Shown here: positions 4,212 to 11,409 of the stretch, piece by piece
Layout: each line of letters begins with the position of its first letter
How positions within the stretch are numbered: the first letter of the stretch is position 1
Assembly: GCA_900547435.1 (NCBI GenBank)
Contig: URGO01000070.1
Span: forward strand, 1-15,144
Source: an uncultured Parabacteroides sp.
GTDB lineage: Bacteria; Bacteroidota; Bacteroidia; Bacteroidales; Tannerellaceae
DNA length: 15,144 nt
Reading direction: 5' to 3'
Position numbers and translations under genes: made by a program
Notes under the pieces: model-generated
The model's input: the letters and a program-made list of their open reading frames with translations, nothing else
Databases searched by the model: none
What the model was told of the DNA's origin: nothing

Positions 4212-7200
4212 ATGGAAATAGGAGAAATATATTTGAAGGATATATTAGAGATAAGCCTTCGGAAGGAAAATCTTGCGGAAAATTATGTCGGGCTGTATCG
4301 TATCTTTCAGGAAGTATTGAAAGAGCGGACTCAGGAGAGCCGGTTGGATTTTTCGGGTGCTTTTGCCCGGATGGATTATCTTTGCAAGCAATTACATTAT
4401 GCGGAAGAGGAGTATCGTCGGATTAATTCGTTTCGCGCCCGTTCCAAAGAAATACAAAACGGGCATACGGATAAATTTTCGGAGAGTTGCTGGCTGGACG
4501 ATTTGAAGACATTGACCGAGTTCGTAAGCCGGGTTTATCATGTGGAGATTCCGGACGAGTTGGCGTGCCGGTTGCCTCAGGTATATCTTAACCGGCAATC
4601 CGTCCGGTCTTTAACCGAAACCTATATCCGTCTGATAGTGGATAACTGGGATGAGCAATATATTTATGGTAAGACCGCGGACGAATCGACCGAGTTTATC
4701 CGGGTGGATTATGCCACACCTAATTTCTTTGGGGATTGGACTTACCTGAAGGATTTCCTGACTCCGCATACCCAATTGAATCTGGTTCATCCCCGTAAGC
4801 AAGAGAATACCTATTTCCCGGAGTTGATTATCTACGAACCGGATTTCCTTTTGGATATTTCCGCTATTGCCTCTTGCTTTGAACCGTATGGGTGTACACC
4901 ACTTACCTATCTAGTGAATAAGATAAAGCCGGCGGCCAATACGCGGGCTATCTTGTTGGGAAATTTCGCCAGCCAGTTGCTGGACGAGGCTATATATTGT
5001 CATAAAGGAGAGGCTCCGTCTTACAAAGAGAGTGCCCGGCGTTTTTTTCAACGGAACGTACTTCATCTGATTACATGTAAGGATATGGATGCCACATTTC
5101 ATACCGATGCCATGAACCAACAAAGGATTTTGCAGGAGATGATACGTGAGCAATTTCCGGAGGTGAGCGGTATTGATATGGAGAAAATCGTGCTGGAACC
5201 TTCATTCTATTGTGAGATGCTGGGGATTCAGGGACGTATGGACCTGCTTCAAGAGGATATGCGGGTGCTGATGGAGCAGAAGTCGGGCAAACGAGCCTTT
5301 CAGACGGGCAAGCATGTGGAGAAGCACTATGTTCAGATGCTTTTGTATTTGGCTTTGTTACATTACAATTATCGGCTGAGGAATGATGAAATATCCTGTT
5401 TTCTTCTTTATTCGAAGTATAGGGATGGCTTGCTGAAGGAGACCACCGCACCGGAGTTGCTTGCTGAGGCCATCCGTTTGCGGAATAGCATCGTCCGGCA
5501 GGAGTTGCTTTATGGCGAAGGAAAGGCTGAGGAAATTTTCGAGCATCTATCGCCCGATGATTTGAATGTGAATCGGGTAGGAGGGACATTGTGGGAGCGT
5601 TATACCGAACCTCAATTGCGGGCTTTGCTCAGGCCTATTCATGTCGCGAGCCGATTGGAGCGGAACTATTTCTATCGCTTTTTTACTTTTGTAGAGAAAG
5701 AACATATCCTGTCCAAATTGGGGAACGCCCGAAAGGAGGGGAGTGGTTTCGCTTCGATTTGGAATGACACGTTGGATGAGAAGCAACAAAGCGGGAATAT
5801 CTATGACCGGCTTCAGATTGTGTCCAAAGAATATAATGAATCGGAAAATGGAGGTATTGAGTTGGTGACTCTGGAAATCCCGATGCAGGAAGATAATTGT
5901 ATATTGCCTAATTTCCGGGTTGGGGATATTGCCATCCTTTATGCTTATCCGATGGAAAAGGTGCCCGATGTTAGAAAGACCGCGGTGCTCCGATGCAGTG
6001 TGAAAGCACTTACGCCACAACGTATTACCGTGAAATTGCGTGCTCCGCAAAAGAACGAGCATTTGTTTGTCCGACCGGAGAATTACCGTTGGGCGATAGA
6101 ACATGACTTTGTAGAATCTTCATTCTCTACCCTCTATCGAGGTCTGTATGCTTTCTTGTCGGCTACAGAAGAGAGGCGCGCGCTTTTGCTCAATCAACGT
6201 GTGCCACAAGTCAATCCTGCCCTGCGTTTGAAGGGGGATTATAGTTGCGGAGGTGCCTCTCCGGAGTTCAATGACCTGGTCTTGAAAGCCAAGCAGGCAC
6301 AGGACTATTTTCTATTGATTGGGCCTCCCGGAACCGGAAAAACTTCGTTCGGATTGGTGAATATTCTGAAAGAGGCCTTGATGGATGAGGGGCAATCCAT
6401 CCTTTTGGTTTCCTATACGAATCGGGCGGTTGATGAGATTTGTAGCAAGTTGGTGAAGCATCATATCGATTTTATCCGTATCGGTTCAGGTGTATCTTGT
6501 GATGAAGCGTACCAGCCCTATCTTTTGGAAAATAAAGTGAATGTCTGTAGCAATGCTTCCGCCATTCGGGAGTTGATAGCTCGTACACGAGTGTTTGTAG
6601 GAACTACTACGGCACTTAGCGGGAATATTCATCTCTTCGGCATCAAGCACTTTGATTTGGCGATAGTGGATGAGGCTTCCCAAATTTTGGAACCTCATTT
6701 GCTCCCGTTATTATCCGCACGGGTGGAGGATGGGCGTGATGCCATCCGTAAGTTTATTCTTGTCGGAGACCAAAAGCAACTCCCGGCCGTGGTGATGCAA
6801 TCGGATGCAGAATCAGAAGTAAGTGACCCGCTTCTTCGTAAACATGCCGGATTAACCAATTGTCGGCTTTCTCTGTTCGAACGTTTGTTGACTCTCCGGA
6901 GAGGAGATGACCGGTTGGTCTATTGCATGGAGAAGCAAGGGCGTATGCATCCGGAGGTCTCTCAATTTCCCAATGTGGCTTTTTATCAAACCCGATTGCG
7001 ACCCGTCCCGTTGGAGCACCAATGTCATGCGTTGGATTTTCCGGTACATGCCGGAGAGGGGTTGGAGTCTATGCTTGCTACGCGACGTCTTCTTTTCTTT
7101 CCCTCTGACTATCCGCCTCCTTCGCATTCCATCAAGGTAAATCATCCGGAAGCTCGATTAATAGCGGATATTGTTCATGTCTTTTGGGAGCTTTACCGGA

Positions 7201-7574
7201 AGAATGGGAAGCCTTTCTCTTCGGAGCAGACTTTGGGGATAATTGTCCCATACCGGAATCAGATAGCTCTGATTCGGAAGGAGATAGCTCGTTTTGCTAT
7301 CCCGGAGTTGAATCAGATAACGATTGATACCGTAGAACGTTATCAAGGGAGCGAACGGGAGGTGATTATCTATGGATTTACTATCCAGAAACCATACCAG
7401 TTGGCGTTCTTGACCGAGAATGCCTACGAGGAGGAGGGGGAAATCATTGATCGCAAATTGAATGTAGCCTTGACTCGTGCCCGAGAGCAATTGATACTTG
7501 TCGGTAATCCAAATTTGTTAAATCAAAACGAGATATTCCGGAAATTAATCACTTATGTCAATTCATTGTCTTGA
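4212..7574 (+). CDS. Dna2-like protein: RecB/Cas4-type nuclease region plus SF1 helicase
   Basis: 1120 residues from the ATG at 4212. The C-terminal third is an SF1 (Upf1/Dna2-type) helicase: motif I GPPGTGKT (704-711), Ia LLVSYTNRAVDEI (731-743), II VDEAS (819-823), III GDQKQLPAV (852-860), IV-like QGRMHPEVSQFPN (909-921), V TVERYQGSEREVII (1040-1053) and VI NVALTRAREQLILVGN (1084-1099). Upstream, residues 341-379 carry the RecB-family nuclease pattern GRMD (Asp344), EQK (Glu355/Lys357) and QMLLY (Gln375/Tyr379). This order, nuclease then helicase, is that of Dna2. No C-x2-C cluster is visible, so the Fe-S cluster of Dna2, Cas4 and AddB appears absent. Residues 1-330 are unassigned. A role in DNA end processing or replication repair is inferred. 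It diverges from topB, and DUF4250 follows. Confidence 0.85.
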   Translation: MEIGEIYLKDILEISLRKENLAENYVGLYRIFQEVLKERTQESRLDFSGAFARMDYLCKQLHYAEEEYRRINSFRARSKEIQNGHTDKFSESCWLDDLKTLTEFVSRVYHVEIPDELACRLPQVYLNRQSVRSLTETYIRLIVDNWDEQYIYGKTADESTEFIRVDYATPNFFGDWTYLKDFLTPHTQLNLVHPRKQENTYFPELIIYEPDFLLDISAIASCFEPYGCTPLTYLVNKIKPAANTRAILLGNFASQLLDEAIYCHKGEAPSYKESARRFFQRNVLHLITCKDMDATFHTDAMNQQRILQEMIREQFPEVSGIDMEKIVLEPSFYCEMLGIQGRMDLLQEDMRVLMEQKSGKRAFQTGKHVEKHYVQMLLYLALLHYNYRLRNDEISCFLLYSKYRDGLLKETTAPELLAEAIRLRNSIVRQELLYGEGKAEEIFEHLSPDDLNVNRVGGTLWERYTEPQLRALLRPIHVASRLERNYFYRFFTFVEKEHILSKLGNARKEGSGFASIWNDTLDEKQQSGNIYDRLQIVSKEYNESENGGIELVTLEIPMQEDNCILPNFRVGDIAILYAYPMEKVPDVRKTAVLRCSVKALTPQRITVKLRAPQKNEHLFVRPENYRWAIEHDFVESSFSTLYRGLYAFLSATEERRALLLNQRVPQVNPALRLKGDYSCGGASPEFNDLVLKAKQAQDYFLLIGPPGTGKTSFGLVNILKEALMDEGQSILLVSYTNRAVDEICSKLVKHHIDFIRIGSGVSCDEAYQPYLLENKVNVCSNASAIRELIARTRVFVGTTTALSGNIHLFGIKHFDLAIVDEASQILEPHLLPLLSARVEDGRDAIRKFILVGDQKQLPAVVMQSDAESEVSDPLLRKHAGLTNCRLSLFERLLTLRRGDDRLVYCMEKQGRMHPEVSQFPNVAFYQTRLRPVPLEHQCHALDFPVHAGEGLESMLATRRLLFFPSDYPPPSHSIKVNHPEARLIADIVHVFWELYRKNGKPFSSEQTLGIIVPYRNQIALIRKEIARFAIPELNQITIDTVERYQGSEREVIIYGFTIQKPYQLAFLTENAYEEEGEIIDRKLNVALTRAREQLILVGNPNLLNQNEIFRKLITYVNSLS

Positions 7575-7583
7575 AATAGTGTG

Positions 7584-7591
7584 TATCTTTG
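7584..7591 (+). promoter_or_regulatory. -7 promoter element for the DUF4250 gene
   Basis: TATCTTTG, just after the helicase stop and 39 bp before the ATG at 7631. No convincing -33 TTTG is seen at the usual distance. Confidence 0.55.
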
Positions 7592-7630
7592 CGCCGAAAA
7601 ATAGAATTTAGGTTTAAAACGAGAAAAGAT

Positions 7631-7807
7631 ATGGAATTACCTAATGATCCGATGATGCTTTTCAGCTTCATCAATACGAAATTGCGAGACAATTATTCTT
7701 CATTGGATGAATTGTGTGATGATATGCACATCAGTCGTTCGGGTCTCGAACAAAAACTCCGTTCCGCCGGGTTTGAATATAATCCGAACCAGAATAAGTT
7801 TTGGTGA
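7631..7807 (+). CDS. DUF4250 family small protein (58 aa)
   Basis: MELPNDPMMLFSFINTKLRDNYSSLDELC..., 58 residues ending GFEYNPNQNKFW. The ELP-DPMML-SF-N-KLRD start and the GFEYNP-QN-FW end are the signature of DUF4250, a small uncharacterised family found in Bacteroidales and Firmicutes. The middle (DDMHISRSGLEQKLRSAGF) looks like a short helix-turn-helix-type fold, but binding to DNA is not established. The ATG at 7631 is preferred over the in-frame TTG at 7589, which lies inside the promoter element. It starts 56 bp after the nuclease-helicase, has its own promoter element and is followed by a strong terminator. Confidence 0.85.
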   Translation: MELPNDPMMLFSFINTKLRDNYSSLDELCDDMHISRSGLEQKLRSAGFEYNPNQNKFW

Positions 7808-7833
7808 AAATGGCATAAATGCATAAAGTGAAT

Positions 7834-7869
7834 ACGCAAAGGTCAAATACAGAGCCTTTGCGTTTTTTT
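7834..7869 (+). terminator. Rho-independent terminator after the DUF4250 gene
   Basis: ACGCAAAGG (7834-7842) pairs perfectly with CCTTTGCGT (7855-7863), with a 12-nt loop and a run of T to 7869. Confidence 0.9.
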
Positions 7870-8009
7870 ATCCCTTTCAATATAGTTTCCTGGGAACAGG
7901 GCTAACCTCCAGCTTTTTCTCTTTTCCGTTTGAAATACTCCAAGGCATAAAGCTTTTCTCGTTTTGAAAACTACTTAATTATTCATTTAACCCTTTTTTG
8001 TATATGGAA
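7870..8009. other. Non-coding stretch upstream of argR
   Basis: About 140 bp without an open frame worth reporting. It holds a small CCTG/CAGG hairpin near 7890-7901 and an ATTCA half-site at 7981-7985 that could be a degenerate second ARG box, but its partner half is poor. Confidence 0.4.
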
Positions 8010-8031
8010 TGAATAAAAATTCATACATTTG
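7997..8031 (+). promoter_or_regulatory. Promoter of the arginine operon
   Basis: TACATTTG (8024-8031) fits the -7 consensus. A TTTG at 7997-8000 is 23 bp upstream, a little further than the usual 19-21. The leader to the argR ATG (8058) is about 20 nt. Confidence 0.7.
8009..8024. promoter_or_regulatory. ARG box (ArgR operator)
   Basis: ATGAATAAAAATTCAT is a 16-bp palindrome apart from its central AAAA and matches the core of the ArgR box known from E. coli (TGAAT, four A/T bases, ATTCA). It fills the spacer of the promoter and touches the -7 element, so bound ArgR-arginine should repress the argR-argD transcript. Binding is inferred. Confidence 0.8.
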
Positions 8032-8057
8032 CAGCCTAAAAATGAATATTTATACAA

Positions 8058-8495
8058 ATGAGTACAAAGAATGAGCGTTTGGAAGCCATTTGCCGAATCA
8101 TTAATGAAGAGCCGGTTTATAATCAGGAACAATTGATGAAGCTCCTGAATGAGAAAGGCTTTGTCGTTACGCAGGCAACTCTGTCGCGTGATATCCGTCA
8201 ATTGAAAGTGGCAAAAGTGCACGATGCGAGCGGAATGTATATTTATCGTTTGCCGGAGCAAGTCTTGATGAATGGGGCTTCACAAGAAGGTATGACTCCG
8301 AATATCGAATTTTCCGGAAATTTAGCCGTTATCAAGACGCGGCCGGGTTATGCGATGGCAATAGCCTCGGATATCGACACCCATGCTCCGAAAGAGATAT
8401 TGGGGACGATAGCCGGAGATGATACAATCTTGGTGATTCCGCGTGAAGGATTCAGCCGGCAAAACATCATGGATGCTTTGACTCGTTATATGTAA
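8058..8495 (+). CDS. argR: Arginine repressor ArgR
   Basis: 145 residues, close to the family norm (about 150). ArgR is a hexameric repressor that binds ARG boxes when loaded with L-arginine. Seen: the N-terminal winged helix with the recognition segment VTQATLSRDIRQLKVAKV (37-54), and the C-terminal oligomerisation and arginine-binding domain with KTRPGYAMAIASDID (93-107) and GTIAGDDTILVIPRE (116-130), whose Asp121-Asp122 correspond to the arginine-contacting aspartates of E. coli ArgR. First gene of the arginine cluster, with a good ARG box over its own promoter, indicating autoregulation. The GNAT gene follows after 49 bp with no visible promoter. Confidence 0.97.
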   Translation: MSTKNERLEAICRIINEEPVYNQEQLMKLLNEKGFVVTQATLSRDIRQLKVAKVHDASGMYIYRLPEQVLMNGASQEGMTPNIEFSGNLAVIKTRPGYAMAIASDIDTHAPKEILGTIAGDDTILVIPREGFSRQNIMDALTRYM

Positions 8496-8544
8496 TGGAT
8501 TGGGAAGATTGAATTTAGAAGTTAGTTCGTAATTAAGATAAGAA

Positions 8545-9114
8545 ATGGAACGACAACAGGGACAAATAGATGTCATGATTGCGGAGGCGAGCCACGAGGT
8601 ATATGTGGATACTATCCTTGAGACCATTCGTGAGGCGGCCAAGAAACGAGGTACGGGAATTGCCGAGCGTACACACGAGTATGTTGCCCAGAAAATGAAA
8701 GAAGGAAAAGCGGTCATAGCATTGGATGGCGATACCTTTGTGGGATTCAGTTATATCGAATCGTGGGGAAACAAACAATATGTCACGACTTCAGGACTGA
8801 TTGTGCATCCCAATTATCAAGGTTTGGGTATCGCTAAACGTATCAAGGAAATGACGTTTAAATTGGCGCGGATGCGTTGGCCTCATGCCAAGATATTCAG
8901 CCTTACGTCGGGGGCTGCGGTAATGAAGATGAATACGGAGCTGGGATATGTTCCGGTGACTTTTGCTGACCTGACCGATGACGAAGCTTTTTGGCGCGGA
9001 TGTTTAGGGTGCATCAACCACGATATTCTGGAGCGTACCAACCGCAAATATTGCATTTGTACCGGAATGCTTTACGACCCGGAAGCGCATAAAGAAACGA
9101 TAAATGAAAAGTAA
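8545..9114 (+). CDS. GNAT acyltransferase of the arginine operon, probable N-succinyl/N-acetylglutamate synthase
   Basis: 189 residues with the GNAT acyl-CoA site GLIVHPNYQGLGIAKRIKE (84-102), where QGLGIA is the Q/RxxGxG/A loop, plus a preceding beta strand AVIALDGDTFVGFSYIES. It lies between argR and argG, the place of the first committed arginine enzyme. From memory, the matching gene of B. thetaiotaomicron (BT3761, same gene order) was assigned by mutant fitness data as N-succinylglutamate synthase, in line with the succinylated arginine pathway of Bacteroides. The succinyl versus acetyl choice cannot be read from this sequence. The C-terminal part has a Cys cluster, Cys153-x2-Cys156-x2-His159 and Cys170-x-Cys172, which might bind a metal. 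Confidence 0.8.
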   Translation: MERQQGQIDVMIAEASHEVYVDTILETIREAAKKRGTGIAERTHEYVAQKMKEGKAVIALDGDTFVGFSYIESWGNKQYVTTSGLIVHPNYQGLGIAKRIKEMTFKLARMRWPHAKIFSLTSGAAVMKMNTELGYVPVTFADLTDDEAFWRGCLGCINHDILERTNRKYCICTGMLYDPEAHKETINEK

Positions 9115-9121
9115 AATCAAA

Positions 9122-9181
9122 CGCAGAGACGCAGAGACACAGAGGAGAAAAATAGAAACTCCGTGTCTCTGTGTCTCCGTG
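9122..9181. repeat. Long imperfect hairpin of GCAGAGAC-type repeats between the GNAT gene and argG
   Basis: Left arm 9122-9144 and right arm 9159-9181 pair over 23 positions with two G-T wobbles and two A-C mismatches, around a 14-nt loop. Each arm is built from near-tandem 8-mers (GCAGAGAC-type on the left, GTGTCTCT-type on the right). No T-run follows. Such CAGAGAC-rich elements recur between genes in many bacteria, so this is likely a dispersed repeat, possibly tuning or protecting the operon mRNA. Confidence 0.75.
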
Positions 9182-9197
9182 TTCTAATCGAAAAAAT

Positions 9198-10406
9198 ATG
9201 ATGGAAATGAAGAAGAATGTAGTTGTCGCATTCAGCGGCGGGTTGGATACATCGTTTACGGTCATGTATCTGGCCAAGGAAAAAGGTTATGAAGTGTATG
9301 CCGCTTGTGCCAATACGGGCGGATTCAGCGCCGAACAATTGAAGCAAAACGAAGAGAATGCCTACAAACTGGGCGCGACAAAGTATGTAACCTTGGACGT
9401 GACGCACGAATATTACGAGAAGAGCCTGAAGTTCATGATCTTCGGGAATGTGCTCCGCAATGGGACTTATCCTATCTCGGTAAGTTCGGAGCGTATTTTC
9501 CAGGCGTTGGCCATTGCCCGCTATGCGAACGAGATTGGCGCGGATGCGATTGCCCACGGTTCGACGGGCGCCGGAAACGACCAAGTGCGCTTCGACATGA
9601 CTTTCCTGGTGTTGGCTCCGAACGTGGAAATCATCACCCTGACGCGCGACATGGCGCTGAGCCGCGACTACGAAATCAATTACCTGAAGGAACATGGCTT
9701 CGTGGCCGACTTCACCAAGCTGAAATATTCTTATAATGTGGGCTTGTGGGGCACATCCATCTGCGGAGGCGAGATCCTCGACTCGGCACAAGGCTTACCT
9801 GAATCGGCTTATTTGAAGCAAGTTAAGAAGACAGGAAGCGAGCAACTCCGCCTGACGTTCGAGAAGGGCGAGCTGAAAGCCGTCAACGATGAGCGCTTCG
9901 ATGATCCGATTAAGGCGATTCAGAAAGTAGAAGAGATCGGTGCGGCTTACGGCATCGGACGCGATATGCACGTGGGCGATACGATTATCGGTATCAAAGG
10001 ACGTGTCGGCTTCGAGGCGGCAGCACCTATGTTGATTATCGGCGCGCACCGATTCCTGGAAAAATACACCTTGAGCAAGTGGCAGCAATACTGGAAAGAC
10101 CAGGTAGCTAACTGGTACGGCATGTTCCTCCACGAAAGCCAGTACTTGGAGCCGGTCATGCGCGATATCGAAGCCATGCTTCAAGAGTCGCAACGCAACG
10201 TGAACGGAACGGCTATTCTCGAACTCCGTCCGCTCTCTTTCTCGACCGTCGGTGTCGAATCGCAAGATGATTTGGTAAAGACGAAGTTCGGCGAATATGG
10301 CGAAATGCAGAAGGGCTGGACGGCTGAAGACGCCAAAGGCTTCATCAAAGTGCTTTCTACGCCGCTCCGCGTCTATTATACGAACCATAAGGACGAGAAA
10401 ATATGA
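9198..10406 (+). CDS. argG: Argininosuccinate synthase
   Basis: 402 residues from the ATG at 9198; ATGs at 9201 and 9207 are possible alternatives, and the in-frame frame start at 9171 falls inside the hairpin. The enzyme joins citrulline and aspartate with ATP to give argininosuccinate. Seen: the ATP pyrophosphatase loop AFSGGLDTS (11-19), ACANTGG (36-42), the AHGSTGAGNDQVRFD block (119-133), which is the family HGxTxxGNDQVRF motif, and GLWGTSICGGEILD (182-195). Its stop overlaps the argC start by 4 bp (ATGA). It is separated from the GNAT gene by 83 bp holding the long hairpin. Third-position G/C is visibly higher from here to argD than in argR and the GNAT gene. Confidence 0.96.
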   Translation: MMEMKKNVVVAFSGGLDTSFTVMYLAKEKGYEVYAACANTGGFSAEQLKQNEENAYKLGATKYVTLDVTHEYYEKSLKFMIFGNVLRNGTYPISVSSERIFQALAIARYANEIGADAIAHGSTGAGNDQVRFDMTFLVLAPNVEIITLTRDMALSRDYEINYLKEHGFVADFTKLKYSYNVGLWGTSICGGEILDSAQGLPESAYLKQVKKTGSEQLRLTFEKGELKAVNDERFDDPIKAIQKVEEIGAAYGIGRDMHVGDTIIGIKGRVGFEAAAPMLIIGAHRFLEKYTLSKWQQYWKDQVANWYGMFLHESQYLEPVMRDIEAMLQESQRNVNGTAILELRPLSFSTVGVESQDDLVKTKFGEYGEMQKGWTAEDAKGFIKVLSTPLRVYYTNHKDEKI

Positions 10407-11371
10407 TTAAAGTAGGAATTATAGGCGGAGCAGGTTATACGGCGGGCGAACTCATTCGCCTGCTGATCAACCATCCGGACGTGGAAATAGTCTTTATCAA
10501 TAGCACCAGCAATGCGGGAAACCGGATTACGGACGTCCACGAAGGCTTGTATGGCGAGACGGACATGCGCTTTACGGCTGAGCTCCCGTTGAATGAAATC
10601 GATTGCCTCTTCTTCTGTACGGCGCATGGCGACACGCGGAAGTTTATGGAATCGCACGTTGTCCCCGAAGAGGTCAAGATTATCGACCTTTCGATGGATT
10701 ACCGCATCAAGAGCGAGGAGCATGATTTCGTCTATGGCTTGCCGGAATTGAACCGGCGGGCGATTTGTTCGGCTCGTCACATTGCCAATCCGGGTTGCTT
10801 CGCGACATGTATTCAATTGGGCGTGCTTCCGCTGGCTAAGCATCTGATGCTGAACTCGGACTTGCACGTGAATGCGATTACAGGCTCAACCGGTGCCGGT
10901 GTGAAGCCTTCGTCCACGTCTCACTTCAGTTGGCGAAACGATAACATCTCGATCTACAAGCCGTTCACACACCAGCATTTGGCGGAAATCAACCAGAGCC
11001 TGGTGCAGTTGCAGAACAGCTTCGCGAGCCAGATTAACTTCATTCCGGTGCGGGGCAACTTTTCGCGCGGCATCTTTGCTACCACTTATCTGGATTGCAA
11101 AGTTGAATTGAGCGAAATCCAGCGCATCTACGAGGAATATTATGATGACCATTCGTTTACGTTCATCGTAGACAAGAATCCGGATTTGAAGCAAGTGGTC
11201 AACACCAACAAGTGCCTCATTTACTTGCAGAAGTATGAAGACAAACTGTTGATTGTCTCCATGATTGATAATCTGCTGAAAGGTGCCAGCGGGCAGGCCG
11301 TCCACAACATGAACCTCCTGTTCGGATTGGAAGAAACGGTGGGATTGCATTTGAAACCATCTGCATTTTAA
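10403..11371 (+). CDS. argC: N-acetyl(succinyl)-gamma-glutamyl-phosphate reductase
   Basis: 322 residues. ArgC reduces N-acyl-glutamyl-5-phosphate to the semialdehyde with NADPH. Seen: the Rossmann start MIKVGIIGGAGYTAGELIRLL with the GGAGYTAGE loop (8-16), FFCTAHGDTRKF (70-81), the catalytic cysteine Cys132 in ANPGCFATCIQLG (128-140), GSTGAGVKPSSTSHF (161-175), and a C-terminal SGQAVHNMNLLFGL block typical of the family. The ATG overlaps the argG stop (ATGA), indicating translational coupling. Bacteroides fragilis is known to make arginine through succinylated intermediates, so the acyl group may be succinyl here; that is inferred from the taxon. Confidence 0.97.
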   Translation: MIKVGIIGGAGYTAGELIRLLINHPDVEIVFINSTSNAGNRITDVHEGLYGETDMRFTAELPLNEIDCLFFCTAHGDTRKFMESHVVPEEVKIIDLSMDYRIKSEEHDFVYGLPELNRRAICSARHIANPGCFATCIQLGVLPLAKHLMLNSDLHVNAITGSTGAGVKPSSTSHFSWRNDNISIYKPFTHQHLAEINQSLVQLQNSFASQINFIPVRGNFSRGIFATTYLDCKVELSEIQRIYEEYYDDHSFTFIVDKNPDLKQVVNTNKCLIYLQKYEDKLLIVSMIDNLLKGASGQAVHNMNLLFGLEETVGLHLKPSAF

Positions 11372-11409
11372 TGAAGAATGAAGAATTAAGAATGAAGAAT
11401 CAGAGATGA
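11371..11409 (+). CDS. 12-codon mini-ORF bridging argC and argD
   Basis: ATG at 11371-11373 overlaps the last base of the argC TAA (TAATG). The frame encodes MKNEELRMKNQR and ends with TGA at 11407-11409, which overlaps the argD ATG (11406-11408) as ATGA. Both junctions have the classical coupling geometry. The DNA is made of an ATGAAGAAT repeat (copies at 11371 and 11392), so it may instead be a chance frame in a purine-rich spacer. The peptide itself has no expected function. Confidence 0.35.
   Translation: MKNEELRMKNQR

Noticed and set aside
7885..7905. CCTGGGAACAGG hairpin upstream of argR
   Set aside because: Only a 4-bp stem, no T-run and no relation to the start site; not called as an element.
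7972..7985. Second ARG box upstream of argR
   Set aside because: Only the ATTCA half is good; the left half matches 2 of 5 bases and the spacing to the real box is unusual.
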